NCBI GenBank assembly: GCA_944333375.1
Contig: CALVKX010000006.1
Location: forward strand, 1-24,372
DNA length: 24,372 nt
From: an uncultured Eubacteriales bacterium
GTDB lineage: Bacteria; Bacillota_A; Clostridia; Christensenellales; Aristaeellaceae
Reading direction: 5' to 3'
A program made the position numbers and the translations under genes. Every line of letters begins with the position of its first letter. The stretch's first letter is position 1. A model generated the notes under the pieces. It saw only the letters and a program-made list of their open reading frames with translations, was not told the origin of the DNA and did no database searches. This document shows positions 1 to 7,405 of the stretch, piece after piece.

Positions 1-25
1 CCATCGTCTCCAGCGCCTGGGCGCG

Positions 26-1669
26 CTAGATCAGAGGCCGGGGGGCCACCAGCGTCTGGCACACCGCGTGAAAGGTGCCCACCGTCAGCCCGCGCACGCC
101 CTTTTTGCCAAGCCGCTGCGTCAGGCGCTCCAGCATCTCGGCGGCGGCCTGACGGGTGAAGGTGACGGCCGTGATCTCCGCAGGGGAAACGCCCTCGGAC
201 TCGATCAGCCAGGCGATGCGGGAAACCAGCGTGCGCGTCTTGCCCGTGCCGGGCCCCGCGATCACGGCGGTGCAGGCGGCCCGGGAATGGACGGCCCGGT
301 CCTGCTCGGGGTTGGGCGCGTCAGCCATCGGAGGCGGCGAGGCCGGCGCGGGGCCGGGAGAAAGGGTTTCCCGCCTTCGAGCGGGAGGCGCGCTGCTCAG
401 CCCCGCCAGTCCCAAAAGCGAGGTCTGCCCCGAGAGCATCTCCAGCTCGCCCGGCTCAAAGAGGGAGATCACGCCGTATTCGCCGTCATATCCCGCCTTT
501 CGGATGACGCGCCCGGCGCGCATGCGGCGGATGCCCTCGGCTGCGGCAAATCCCGCCTCGCGCTCGATGACCGTTGGGTCCAGCTCGCGCAGGATGCGCA
601 TCTCCGGCCCAAGGCGGGAAAGCAGGGACAGATACGCCTCCTGCGCCTTTTTGGAGGTGGGGGACACGCCCATGCACCCGGCCAGCACCTCGGGGAGCGG
701 GATCAGGCTTTCAAACGGCTTTGGAAGCGGGATGGGCTCCGGGCGGTCCGCAAGCTGCTCCACCCGGTGCAGCACGCCCACCGTCAGGCTCCGTCCGCAT
801 ACGGGGCAGCGCCCGCCCAGCGCCGCGGTCTGCGCCGGCTCCAGGCAGCACTGGCAGCGGCGGTGGCCGTCCAGATGATACTTGCCTTCCTCGGGATAGA
901 ATTCGACCGTGCCGTGCAGCCCCTCCCCGGTCTCCAGCGCGTGCCGCAGCGCGGGATAGGACAGGTCGCAGTCCAGCACGTTGGCCTCGCGGCCCAGCTT
1001 GGCGGGAGAATGGGCGTCCGAGTTGGACACCAGGGTGTAGCGGTCCAGCATCGAAAGCCGGCGGTTCATGGGCGGGTCGGAGGACAGACCCGTCTCCAGC
1101 GCGTGGATGTGGCTCGAAAGGTCGCCGTAACATTCCTCCAGCGTCGAAAAGTCCGAGAACGCGCCAAAGAGCGAAAAGTGTGGCGTCCAGATATGCGCGG
1201 GGATATAGACGGCCTCCGGGCAGCTCTCCAGGGTGATCTCCAGCAGGTCCCGGCTGTCCAGACCCAAAATGGGCCGGCCGTCGCTGTGAATGTTGCCGAT
1301 TGCCTCCAGCCGCTGGGACAGCGCCTCCGCCGCCTCCAGCGAGGGCAGGAGGATCACGTGATGCACCTTGCGGGTCTTGCCGCCGCGCTTGTAGATGGTG
1401 CTGATTTCGCCTGAGATGACAAAGCGCGGCTCCCCCTCGTTCGCGGGGCCGCCGGGGAGGCGAAGCTCAGGCCGGAGGCGGTAGACGCCCTCTCCGGCGA
1501 TCTCCAGCGCCTGGGCCAGCTCCTCCCGCCACGCGGGATGGGTGAAGTCGCCCGTTCCAACCAGATCAATCCCCTTGCGCCGGGCCCACAGGTCCAGGTG
1601 GGGCGCGTCGCAGTCATGGCTGGTGGCGCGGGAATATTTTGAATGGATGTGCAGATCGGCGATGTACAT
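26..1669 (-). CDS. Endonuclease Q-UvrD/Rep helicase fusion, cut by an in-frame TAG
   Basis: The N-terminal two thirds is a PHP-type nuclease of the EndoQ family, which nicks DNA 5' of deaminated bases such as uracil and hypoxanthine. Visible signs are the D-L-H-I-H metal motif at residues 5-9, the IPAHIWTPHFS and SNSDAHSP blocks, and a zinc ribbon (CxxC...CPVC) near residues 272-295. A proline-rich linker leads to the start of a UvrD/Rep superfamily 1 helicase: a Walker A AGPGTGKT near residue 470, then VTFTRQAAAEM and GTFHAVC motifs. The start ATG at 1669 has a GGGGG ribosome binding site 6 nt upstream. A full helicase half needs several hundred more residues, but a TAG (26-28) ends the frame. 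Translation past it reads RAQALETM to the window edge, which looks like continuing helicase. This suggests a nonsense mutation, a sequencing error or a recoded stop. The family call is firm; whether the gene is functional is open. Confidence 0.87.
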   Translation of the reverse strand: MYIADLHIHSKYSRATSHDCDAPHLDLWARRKGIDLVGTGDFTHPAWREELAQALEIAGEGVYRLRPELRLPGGPANEGEPRFVISGEISTIYKRGGKTRKVHHVILLPSLEAAEALSQRLEAIGNIHSDGRPILGLDSRDLLEITLESCPEAVYIPAHIWTPHFSLFGAFSDFSTLEECYGDLSSHIHALETGLSSDPPMNRRLSMLDRYTLVSNSDAHSPAKLGREANVLDCDLSYPALRHALETGEGLHGTVEFYPEEGKYHLDGHRRCQCCLEPAQTAALGGRCPVCGRSLTVGVLHRVEQLADRPEPIPLPKPFESLIPLPEVLAGCMGVSPTSKKAQEAYLSLLSRLGPEMRILRELDPTVIEREAGFAAAEGIRRMRAGRVIRKAGYDGEYGVISLFEPGELEMLSGQTSLLGLAGLSSAPPARRRETLSPGPAPASPPPMADAPNPEQDRAVHSRAACTAVIAGPGTGKTRTLVSRIAWLIESEGVSPAEITAVTFTRQAAAEMLERLTQRLGKKGVRGLTVGTFHAVCQTLVAPRPLI

Positions 1670-1711
1670 ACAAACCCCCGTGCGGCTGTGATGTCTGTTT
1701 CTTCCGCCCTG

Positions 1712-1740
1712 ATTATAGCGCGGCGGAGGAGGCTTGGCAA
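1712..1740 (-). promoter_or_regulatory. Sigma-A promoter of the EndoQ-helicase gene
   Basis: Read on the minus strand, TTGCCA (1735-1740) and a perfect TATAAT (1712-1717) are separated by 17 bp, 43 bp upstream of the ATG. It lies 6 bp from the -35 of the divergent acyltransferase promoter, so the two promoters probably influence each other. Confidence 0.7.
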
Positions 1741-1746
1741 CTGCGT

Positions 1747-1775
1747 TTGCTTTTTGCGCCCATCTATGGTTTAAT
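1747..1775 (+). promoter_or_regulatory. Sigma-A promoter of the acyltransferase gene
   Basis: TTGCTT (1747-1752) and TTTAAT (1770-1775) are spaced by 17 bp, about 34 bp upstream of the TTG start at 1809. It is back to back with the promoter on the other strand. Confidence 0.55.
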
Positions 1776-1808
1776 AGGCACAGATGACACGGAGGGGAGC
1801 GGTGTGCT

Positions 1809-2804
1809 TTGCGGCGCGTTCAGCAGTCCATCGGCGCATACCGGGATCAGATCAAGGGCGTGGCGATTCTGTGGGTGGTCTTTTTTCATGCGCAGCTCGG
1901 CCTTGACGGGCTTCTCTACGAGGTGCAGAAAATCGGCTACGGCGGGGTGGACCTGTTTTTCTTCCTCTCCGGCTTCGGACTGTGGTATTCCCTCAGCCGG
2001 GACGGGGACGCGGGGCGCTATCTCCTTCGCCGCGCGCGCAGGCTCCTCCCGGCCTACCTTCCCTTCTGCGTCCTGTGGCTGTGCGTGATGCTCCCGCTCT
2101 ATGGGCTGGGGACGGTTCAGTCCGTGCGCGTGGCTGCCGGAAACCTGCTGATGATCGGCTTTTTCGCCGGCACCCCCGCCATGATTAACTGGTATGTGAG
2201 CGCTTTGGCTGCGTCTTTGCTGGCAGCGCCCCTGATCTACAGCCTGATGATGCGGGGGAGCCGGCCGCGCCTGCGCGCCCTGCTCATCGCGGCGGTGTGC
2301 TTTCTGGGCGGGCTGTGTTTTATCGGGACAGAGGCCTATATGGCGGTTTCCCGTTTCCCCGTCTTTGTGCTGGGCATGGCGGCTGCCGTTCCCGCGCGCA
2401 GGGACGGCGGAGGGCAAACGGCGCTGGCGGGTGCCGCTGCGGCACTGGTGGGCCTGTGCGCGCTGTTTGTGTGCTTTTCGCGCTTTCCCGAGACGCTTAG
2501 CACCTATGGCATGTACTGGCATCCCTTCATCCTGATCGCTCCGGCCATGTGCGCGGGGCTGGGCTGGCTGTTTGCAAAGGCCGGGCGCAAGCTGGTCCTC
2601 CTGCGCGCGCTGGGCCGGGCCTCCTTTGAGATCTTCCTGTTCAACGCCTGGGTAGAGGTGCTGGGCAAGCGGTTTGGTCTGGCGGACGGGCCGCTGTCAT
2701 GGCTTCTGTGGAGCGTGGGAAGCGTGCTTGCGGGACTTGGATATCACTTTGTGGTGGAACGGTGCATGCAAAGGGCGGGAAAGGGCGACATGCGGGCCGT
2801 ATGA
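1809..2804 (+). CDS. Acyltransferase 3 (OafA/NodX-type) membrane protein
   Basis: A 331-residue polytopic membrane protein of the acyltransferase 3 family. These proteins transfer acetyl or other acyl groups to sugars of surface polysaccharides or lipids. Family marks are the N-terminal D-x-IKGVAILWVVFFHA segment with its conserved histidine, followed by GGVDLFFFLSGFGL and an RRLLPAYLPF block. About ten hydrophobic segments run to the C-terminus. The start is TTG at 1809, chosen because GGAGGGG (1791-1797) sits about 11 nt upstream and the homology begins directly after it. It is transcribed divergently from the EndoQ-helicase gene and has no obvious operon partner, so the acceptor substrate cannot be inferred. 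No terminator is visible before the tRNA promoter. Confidence 0.85.
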   Translation: MRRVQQSIGAYRDQIKGVAILWVVFFHAQLGLDGLLYEVQKIGYGGVDLFFFLSGFGLWYSLSRDGDAGRYLLRRARRLLPAYLPFCVLWLCVMLPLYGLGTVQSVRVAAGNLLMIGFFAGTPAMINWYVSALAASLLAAPLIYSLMMRGSRPRLRALLIAAVCFLGGLCFIGTEAYMAVSRFPVFVLGMAAAVPARRDGGGQTALAGAAAALVGLCALFVCFSRFPETLSTYGMYWHPFILIAPAMCAGLGWLFAKAGRKLVLLRALGRASFEIFLFNAWVEVLGKRFGLADGPLSWLLWSVGSVLAGLGYHFVVERCMQRAGKGDMRAV

Positions 2805-2884
2805 GTCCGCTACCGACGCCGGAAGGCATGCCTGAGGGCGGCGGGTGGAGAAAAGGGGAACAAGGTCCCAAAACGGAAAAAGTA

Positions 2885-2913
2885 TTGACACCTGCGCATC
2901 TTTGTAGTAACAT
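2885..2913 (+). promoter_or_regulatory. Promoter of tRNA-Lys
   Basis: A perfect TTGACA (2885-2890), a 17-bp spacer and TAACAT (2908-2913) predict a transcript starting near 2920, about 33 nt before the mature tRNA. Confidence 0.75.
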
Positions 2914-2952
2914 ATTTTCTGCGCGTTTAAGGTCTGCGCAAATTTTCCATAT

Positions 2953-3028
2953 GACCCATTAGCTCAGTTGGCAGAGCACTTGACTTTTAATCAAGGTGTC
3001 CGGAGTTCGAGCCTCCGATGGGTCACCA
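2953..3028 (+). tRNA. tRNA-Lys (UUU)
   Basis: A complete 76-nt cloverleaf. The acceptor GACCCAT (2953-2959) pairs with ATGGGTC (3018-3024). The D-arm is GCTC/GAGC, and the anticodon stem CTTGA/TCAAG encloses loop CTTTTAA with anticodon TTT at 2986-2988. The T-arm is CGGAG-TTCGAGC-CTCCG, the discriminator is A, and CCA is encoded (3026-3028). It is a single gene with its own promoter and terminator. Confidence 0.98.
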
Positions 3029-3033
3029 CAGAT

Positions 3034-3064
3034 GCCCCCACCGACAAGACGGTGTGGGGCTTTT
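3034..3064 (+). terminator. Rho-independent terminator of tRNA-Lys
   Basis: GCCCC plus CACCG (3034-3043) pairs with CGGTG plus GGGGC (3050-3060) with one bulged T, and TTTT follows directly. It starts 6 nt after the CCA end. Confidence 0.8.
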
Positions 3065-3145
3065 GAATTATGATGGAAAATGGACAGGGATGTCCCATGC
3101 CCGGCTTGACTGCGAAAAAAGCAGGAAAAGAACAGGTGTCATTGT

Positions 3146-3173
3146 TTGTTTGCACGGAAGGTAATGATATAAT
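3146..3173 (+). promoter_or_regulatory. Promoter upstream of the exported protein gene
   Basis: TTGTTT (3146-3151), a 16-bp spacer and a perfect TATAAT (3168-3173). The start site would be near 3180, leaving a 180-nt leader before the ATG at 3359. That leader contains a terminator-like hairpin. Confidence 0.6.
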
Positions 3174-3260
3174 AAAAAACAAGCGGCTTGAGCTGGAAAG
3201 GTTTGCGAAGCGGAGGTGCGTTTCCGGCGAAGCGGCGCTGTATGTAAGCCCGCGTTTTTT

Positions 3261-3304
3261 CGGAAAGGCGGTGGAATTGTTATTCCGGCTTTCCGGGATT
3301 TTTT
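3261..3304 (+). terminator. Terminator-like hairpin in the leader of the 3359 gene
   Basis: The outer stem CGGAAAG (3261-3267)/CTTTCCG (3289-3295) encloses an inner stem GGAAT/ATTCC (3273-3277 and 3282-3286) with a TGTT loop. A run of six T (3299-3304) follows. It lies between the promoter and the ribosome binding site, so it is either an attenuator or the end of a small RNA of about 125 nt. Confidence 0.6.
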
Positions 3305-3358
3305 GCGGCAGCAAAAAGGTAAAATGGCTTATGATCCCAAACTAAGGAGGAATCGGCA

Positions 3359-4237
3359 ATGAAACGGCTTCTTGTGTGGCTTCTCGTATTGGCGTTGATG
3401 CTTCCCGCCTCGGCCTGTGCGGGCGGCTTGGGCGGTTTGAAGGAGAACGGGAAACTGTCAGCGTTAACCGGCGAAAAAGCGGACCCGTATTATGTGCCTG
3501 ATCCGGCAATGTATTATGATGTCGGTGCCGGAGAGGTGATTGAGCGGGATTATGCGTTCACGGAGGATTTCATCTGTACGGTATATGCCTACCCGTTGCC
3601 GGAGTTTGACTACGCTTTTGAATATTGCGATGCGGCTGAAACGCTGGGCTTTGTTACGGAGTATGTTACGGTGGAAGGCTATGAGGCGATTAAGCTCAGT
3701 CTGGAGGACGGAAGGTATGCGCTTCTGATCCCGGATTTTGACGGGACCATGCTGATGCTGGTGCAAAACGGACTTTCCTATGGCGTTCCCAATTCAGATC
3801 GGTTTTATTTGTCCGTCACGCGAAACGGAGAACCTCTCTCGTGCGTCTTCCAAGACGGAGAAATCTCCTGCAGGAAGGTGACAAGTGCGGATGAGACGCA
3901 GTACGACATCGAAATCACCGGCACCTTTTCAAATGCGGATATTTCTACGCTTGTCCTTCGCTTTCCCTACGATCTTGGGCCGGGAGACTACTCCAGTGCA
4001 AGATACAGCAAGCTTAAGAGTGAGTTGTATCTGTATACGGAGGAAGAGGGACGGCTCGTAGATTACGGTTCGGAACAAAACCGGCTGACAAGTGAAAAGG
4101 ATTATCTGAGTTTGTGGATTTTCAGCATGTATGAAAGCGAAGAAGGCCTGGTCATCGGCGGCGAGTTTTATGGCCTGTTTGACGACGGAAATATCTTCTA
4201 TAATGATGGCATGTTTCATATTCTTCTTAAAGAATAG
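3359..4237 (+). CDS. Exported protein of unknown function
   Basis: A 292-residue protein that I do not recognise. The start is well supported: TAAGGAGG (3343-3350) is 8 nt before the ATG. The first 20 residues form a typical signal peptide (KR, then a long hydrophobic stretch, then PASAC). The A-S-A before the cysteine fits signal peptidase I. The cysteine at about residue 20 could also be lipidated, although the -3 residue is Ala rather than Leu. The mature part is acidic and rich in Tyr, Asp and Glu, suggesting a globular extracytoplasmic domain of beta type, with no catalytic motif that I can name. Base composition is clearly more AT-rich than the flanking genes, which may mean recent acquisition. 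It is monocistronic and ends in a hairpin at 4239-4262. Confidence 0.8.
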   Translation: MKRLLVWLLVLALMLPASACAGGLGGLKENGKLSALTGEKADPYYVPDPAMYYDVGAGEVIERDYAFTEDFICTVYAYPLPEFDYAFEYCDAAETLGFVTEYVTVEGYEAIKLSLEDGRYALLIPDFDGTMLMLVQNGLSYGVPNSDRFYLSVTRNGEPLSCVFQDGEISCRKVTSADETQYDIEITGTFSNADISTLVLRFPYDLGPGDYSSARYSKLKSELYLYTEEEGRLVDYGSEQNRLTSEKDYLSLWIFSMYESEEGLVIGGEFYGLFDDGNIFYNDGMFHILLKE

Positions 4238-4238
4238 A

Positions 4239-4262
4239 AGACCTTTGTCTGACCAAAGGTCT
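4239..4262 (+). terminator. Hairpin directly after the exported protein gene
   Basis: AGACCTTTG (4239-4247) and CAAAGGTCT (4254-4262) form a perfect 9-bp stem with a 6-nt loop, one base after the stop codon. There is no T-run, so it is a weak terminator or an mRNA 3' end stabiliser. Confidence 0.5.
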
Positions 4263-4727
4263 CAGGCTGCTGACAAAGTGCGGGGTGCAGGGGGATCATC
4301 CCCCTGCCGGGGTTTGGGGCAGAGCCCCAAAGCCTTATGCCGTAGCATTTTCCCCGAGCGTTGCGAGCGCCCGAAGGGCGCAAGAAACGCGGCTTTCTCC
4401 AAAAAAGGGGTTTTTCAACGCTCTGAGTCCGCCTACGGCGGCCTTTTCCGCCAGATGCTTAAAAATGTTTGTCCCAGGGGCGGAAACTCCCCGCCTGCCA
4501 GGCATCGGAGGGAAGCGCCAGCTTTGTGGACTGTTGGGCCGAAGGCCCAAAGCGACCTGGAGGCGTGAGCAAATACAAGGGCTGTGCGCGGCAACGCACA
4601 GAGCGCCGATATTTGCGAGGCAGTAGGCGGACGGCGTAAACTTGAAGTTCGCCACAGGCGGACTTTTTCGACAAGCTGTGACGCCTCCCAGCTTCAATGC
4701 CTAAATACCGCTGCTTTTCCCGGCTTG
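4263..4727. repeat. Hairpin-rich non-coding block
   Basis: No credible gene here. Instead there is a series of perfect inverted repeats: 4287-4307 (10-bp arms around one C), 4313-4331 (TTTGGGGC/GCCCCAAA), 4367-4381 (GCGCCC-GAA-GGGCGC), 4429-4441 (CCGCC-TAC-GGCGG), 4534-4550 (TTGGGCC-GAA-GGCCCAA) and 4582-4601 (CTGTGCG/CGCACAG). Several have a three-base loop, and the word GTCCGCCT or its complement recurs near 4427, 4629 and 4662. The block resembles the dispersed intergenic hairpin elements of clostridial genomes. I have no second full copy in the window to prove dispersal. Confidence 0.55.
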
Positions 4728-4947
4728 ATGAGAATGTATGCCGTTTGTTTTGAACTGGTTGATTTTCAAAACTGGGGGGAGCGTTTTGAACACGATCTTT
4801 CAAACGCGCCATGCGCGTACAGCATGACCATAACGCTGGAGATTACGCCGCTTGCGGAGGAAAAGTCCTGTCCCACCATGCCGTCTGCTTGCCAAAACGG
4901 TCAATCAATATCCGAAATTCCGCATGGCCTTTGACAAATTTCTTTGA
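4728..4947 (+). pseudogene. Chloramphenicol acetyltransferase-like remnant, frameshifted
   Basis: Two adjacent frames carry consecutive pieces of the N-terminal third of a CatA-type trimeric acetyltransferase. Frame one, from the ATG at 4728, reads FELVDFQNWGERFEHDL, then APCAYSMTITLEITPL, then CPTM. These match the family blocks F-x-x-I-D-x-x-x-W, CTYSMT-x-x-x-DIT-x-L and YP-T/A-M. After about 4880 the match moves by one base to LLAKTVNQYPKFRMAFD (from 4885), the family block VN-x-x-P-E-FRMA, and ends at TGA 4945-4947. The catalytic HHxxxDG part is missing. A few residues also seem to be lost between the W and the FEH block. This is a decayed gene; whether the ancestor gave chloramphenicol resistance or was a paralogue with another acceptor cannot be told. 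Confidence 0.68.
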
Positions 4948-5150
4948 TCGTTTTTCTAAAACATCTTTCATTTCCATATATGGGTTTTATCAGGACGTGG
5001 AATGATCTGTTCTGTATTATGACATCCATTGTAAAAACCAAACGAGCGGCTGTTTTCTGGATTTGATGCTTAACGGCCCCGTCCAAGGCGCGAAACACGC
5101 GGGAGGCAATGTTGCCGGATGGAGAATAGAAGAGGAAATAGGCACATACA
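4948..5150. other. Spacer without recognised genes
   Basis: About 200 bp of lower-GC sequence between the CAT-like remnant and tspO. Short open stretches occur, but none has a ribosome binding site and recognisable content. It may contain further unrecognisable remains of the same decayed gene. No clear promoter for tspO was found. Confidence 0.4.
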
Positions 5151-5171
5151 ATGGGCGGGGAGGTGGAGGAT

Positions 5172-5648
5172 TTGAAGAATAAGAAAAAGCTGCTAGTGAT
5201 TTGCCTTGCGGTAACACTGGCGGTGGGGGGTGCGGCGGCGCTGCTGAGCATGGGGAGTATGGAGAAATTCGAGGCGCTAAAGCAACCACCTCTCTCCCCG
5301 CCCGGCTGGCTGTTCCCGGTGGTATGGACGATATTGTATCTTCTCATGGGAACAGCCGCATACCTGGTGGCATCGGCAGAGGTGGACCGGGCAACAAAAA
5401 GGAGCGCGCTTTGGTCATACGGGGTTCAACTGGCTTTCAATTTCGTTTGGCCGCTACTGTTTTTCGGCCTGGAGTGGTATCTGTTTGCCTTTGTGTGGCT
5501 ACTGGCGCTATGGCTTGTGATACTTAGGACGACGATACAGTTTCTGAATATCCGAAAAACCGCAGGAGAACTGCTGGTCCCGTATTTGCTGTGGGTGGCG
5601 TTTGCGGGGTATTTGAACCTGGGCGTATATCTGCTCAATCCCCGGTAA
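5172..5648 (+). CDS. tspO: TspO/MBR family membrane protein
   Basis: A five-helix membrane protein of the tryptophan-rich sensory protein / peripheral benzodiazepine receptor family, known to bind porphyrins and to be linked to tetrapyrrole and stress responses. The family signature is clear: PPLSPPGWLFPVVWTILYLLMG after the first helix, then WSYGVQLAFNFVWPLLFF, and a C-terminal PYLLWVAFAGYLNLGVYLLN. I chose TTG at 5172 (158 residues, usual family length, N-terminus MKNKKKL) because GGGGAGG (5157-5163) lies 8 nt upstream. An in-frame ATG at 5151 and a GTG at 5163 would add a few acidic residues and have poorer spacing. It is intact although both flanks are decayed. There is no operon partner. 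Confidence 0.9.
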   Translation: MKNKKKLLVICLAVTLAVGGAAALLSMGSMEKFEALKQPPLSPPGWLFPVVWTILYLLMGTAAYLVASAEVDRATKRSALWSYGVQLAFNFVWPLLFFGLEWYLFAFVWLLALWLVILRTTIQFLNIRKTAGELLVPYLLWVAFAGYLNLGVYLLNPR

Positions 5649-5973
5649 AACGAAAGGGAATATGATGGGAAAAGGCAAGCCAGGAATGGCCTGCATGAGG
5701 CGTGTCCGCGACGTTCCTAAAAATCGCTGAAGATGTTTGCCGCGCATCTGGCGGGCCCCAAAAGAAATTCCCGGCGGATTGTTTCTGATCCGTCTAAAAA
5801 ACCTGTGAACCGCACTCCTGGAAGAAGAAAAGCATCTTTTTCCACGGTGTTTCGCACCTGCCCTAACCCCGCTCATATGCTGGAGTGGGGTGATTTTATG
5901 CAGCGAAAACCATGCTGCTTTGTTTTGAGCTGCGGCGCTGCATTGATTTGGCTGACTTTTTGCCCATGTTTAT
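5649..5973. other. Non-coding stretch with a possible orphan gene start
   Basis: No complete gene is seen. At 5899 an ATG preceded by a G-rich stretch (GGAGTGGGGTG) opens a frame coding for a basic then strongly hydrophobic segment (MQRKPCCFVLSC followed by GAALIWLTFCPCL), like a membrane anchor. This frame then runs out of phase into the glycosyltransferase remnant. It may be the original 5' end of the damaged polysaccharide locus. Confidence 0.35.
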
Positions 5974-6735
5974 ACCCGCTATCTGGTGACCGTGGACGCG
6001 GACACTCTGCTGGAACGCAGGGCGGTCAGCCGGATTATCGGCCGGATCTCTCAAAGCGGCGCAGGATGTGTTGCGGGAAATTTGCTGACAAAAGAGGGAA
6101 GAAGTCTTATTGAGAAGATGCAGATTTACGATTATCTTATCAGCATTGCGGCCATCAAGCGCTTTCAGGGAAGCTACGGAAGCACGCTGGTGGCACAGGG
6201 CGCCTTCAGCGCCTATGATACCCAAGCCGTCCGGGAAGCGGGCGGATGGGAGCAATGCGCGGGGGAGGACATCGTGCTGACCTATCGCCTGCTGGCACAG
6301 GGCCGCCTTTCGCTGTATGAGCCGGGCGCCATCGGATATACCTCGGTGCCGGACACCTTGCGGGGACTATGCCGCCAGCGGATGAGATGGGCAAGGGGAA
6401 TGTTTGACGGGCTGAGGGCCGTTAGGCCGTGGCAGCAGAAATCCTTTTTTGCAGGCTACTTTGAAAGCCTGAACCTCTCCATTATTGTCTTGGATGTCAC
6501 CTTTATTTTCGGATTCTGGGTTGGCGTGCTGCTTCTTTGCATGGGCATGGACTGGTTTGCGGGGTGGATGACGCTGTGGATGCTCCCGGCGCTGCTGATT
6601 ACGGCGGTAAGCGTTTATGTTTTCCAGCGAAGACAGGAGGGCGTGGTCATTCGCCACAGCGCCATGGGAGCCCTGTGCTTTCTGCTGCTGTTCCAGACCA
6701 TTCAGTCTTTTTGCTCCCTGGTTGGTTACGCTTAG
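5974..6735 (+). pseudogene. GT2 processive glycosyltransferase, 5'-truncated
   Basis: This is the C-terminal two thirds of a membrane GT2 enzyme of the PgaC/IcaA/hyaluronan synthase type, which polymerises N-acetylhexosamine from UDP-sugars and exports the chain. Visible motifs are TRYLVTVDADT (second aspartate motif), the acceptor-site GED near the middle, and the QRMRW (Q-x-x-RW) product motif, followed by two or three transmembrane helices. The first nucleotide-binding half with its DDGSTD motif is absent. Upstream of TRYL the frame meets a TGA at 5953-5955 and the sequence is unrelated. The GTG at 5986 is only the first possible start inside the remnant, without a ribosome binding site. 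The C-terminus stops abruptly at TAG 6733-6735, where deacetylase sequence begins. A catalytically active product is unlikely. Confidence 0.8.
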
Positions 6736-7391
6736 GCAGCATTGAAAAGGCCCTTAAGTTGGAAAAAGAAGGCTTTCAGACGGTAAGCCTTTCGGAGGTG
6801 ATCGATTTTGTCCGGCAGGGAACAGCGCTGCCGCTCAACCCCGTGCTGCTGGTTTTTGACGACGGCTACCGCAGCGTGATCTCCCGCGTGCTTCCGCTTC
6901 TGGAGAAATATGACGCAAAGGCGCTTGTTTCCGTGATCGGCGCGCGAGCGCAGGGCGTTGTCGACGGGTGCGATACGTCGCAAGAGTATATGGACTGGAA
7001 GGATCTGGCCGAAGCGGTGACGGGCGGACGCATCGAATTGCAAAGCCATTCCGCGCAGCTTCATGTCTATCGATCCCGCAAGGGCCTGCAGCGGCTGGCG
7101 GATGAAACACAGGAAGCCTATACAAGCATGCTGGTGGCAGATGTACGCCTCATGGACAGGTGGGCCTGCAAGGCTGGGGTGCCGGTGCTGAAGGCCTTCG
7201 CGTATCCATATGGCTTTGTGGAACCGCTGGCGGACGCCGTTTTGCGCGGCCAGGGATACGAGGCAACCATGACCAGCGAGCCGCATGTCAACCGGCTCAG
7301 CCGAGACCCGAATTGCCTGTACCGCATGGGCAGGTTTAACCGCTCCGGGCTGGTTGATACCGAGACGGTGATCGGCTGGCTGACCGAGTGA
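6735..7391 (+). pseudogene. NodB-type polysaccharide deacetylase, 5'-truncated
   Basis: From about 6738 this frame is a carbohydrate esterase 4 (NodB) domain, the metal-dependent N-deacetylase fold used on poly-GlcNAc or peptidoglycan (PgaB/IcaB, PdaA families). FQTVSLSEVIDFV is followed by the metal motif LVFDDGYRS (Asp-Asp), then LQSHSAQLH with the histidine pair region and FAYPYGF (the family FAYPYG block). Upstream in the same frame lies only the antisense-phase reading of the glycosyltransferase, so the usual leader, membrane anchor and YHxI motif are missing. No ribosome binding site is placed to start it. Together with the preceding remnant it looks like a collapsed poly-N-acetylglucosamine synthesis and deacetylation locus. 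Confidence 0.75.
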
Positions 7392-7405
7392 AAAAGCAAA
7401 GCGCG

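Noticed and set aside
68..1414. Long plus-strand open frame opposite the EndoQ-helicase gene
   Set aside because: It is the antisense reading of a gene with clear motifs, and its own translation is R/G/A/Q-rich without recognisable domains.
2953..3028. tRNA-Lys considered as an attachment site of an integrated element
   Set aside because: No integrase and no repeated tRNA 3' end were found in the window.
3070..3345. 91-residue open frame between the tRNA and the exported protein gene
   Set aside because: It starts at the tRNA terminator and spans the promoter and hairpin leader of the next gene. No ribosome binding site or homology was seen.
4263..4727. Small open frames such as 4285-4626 in the hairpin block
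   Set aside because: The translations just read through palindromes, with no ribosome binding site and no conserved motif.
5662..5730. Possible 22-residue peptide after tspO
   Set aside because: It is short and basic, with weak start signals and no recognisable content; chance is the simpler explanation.
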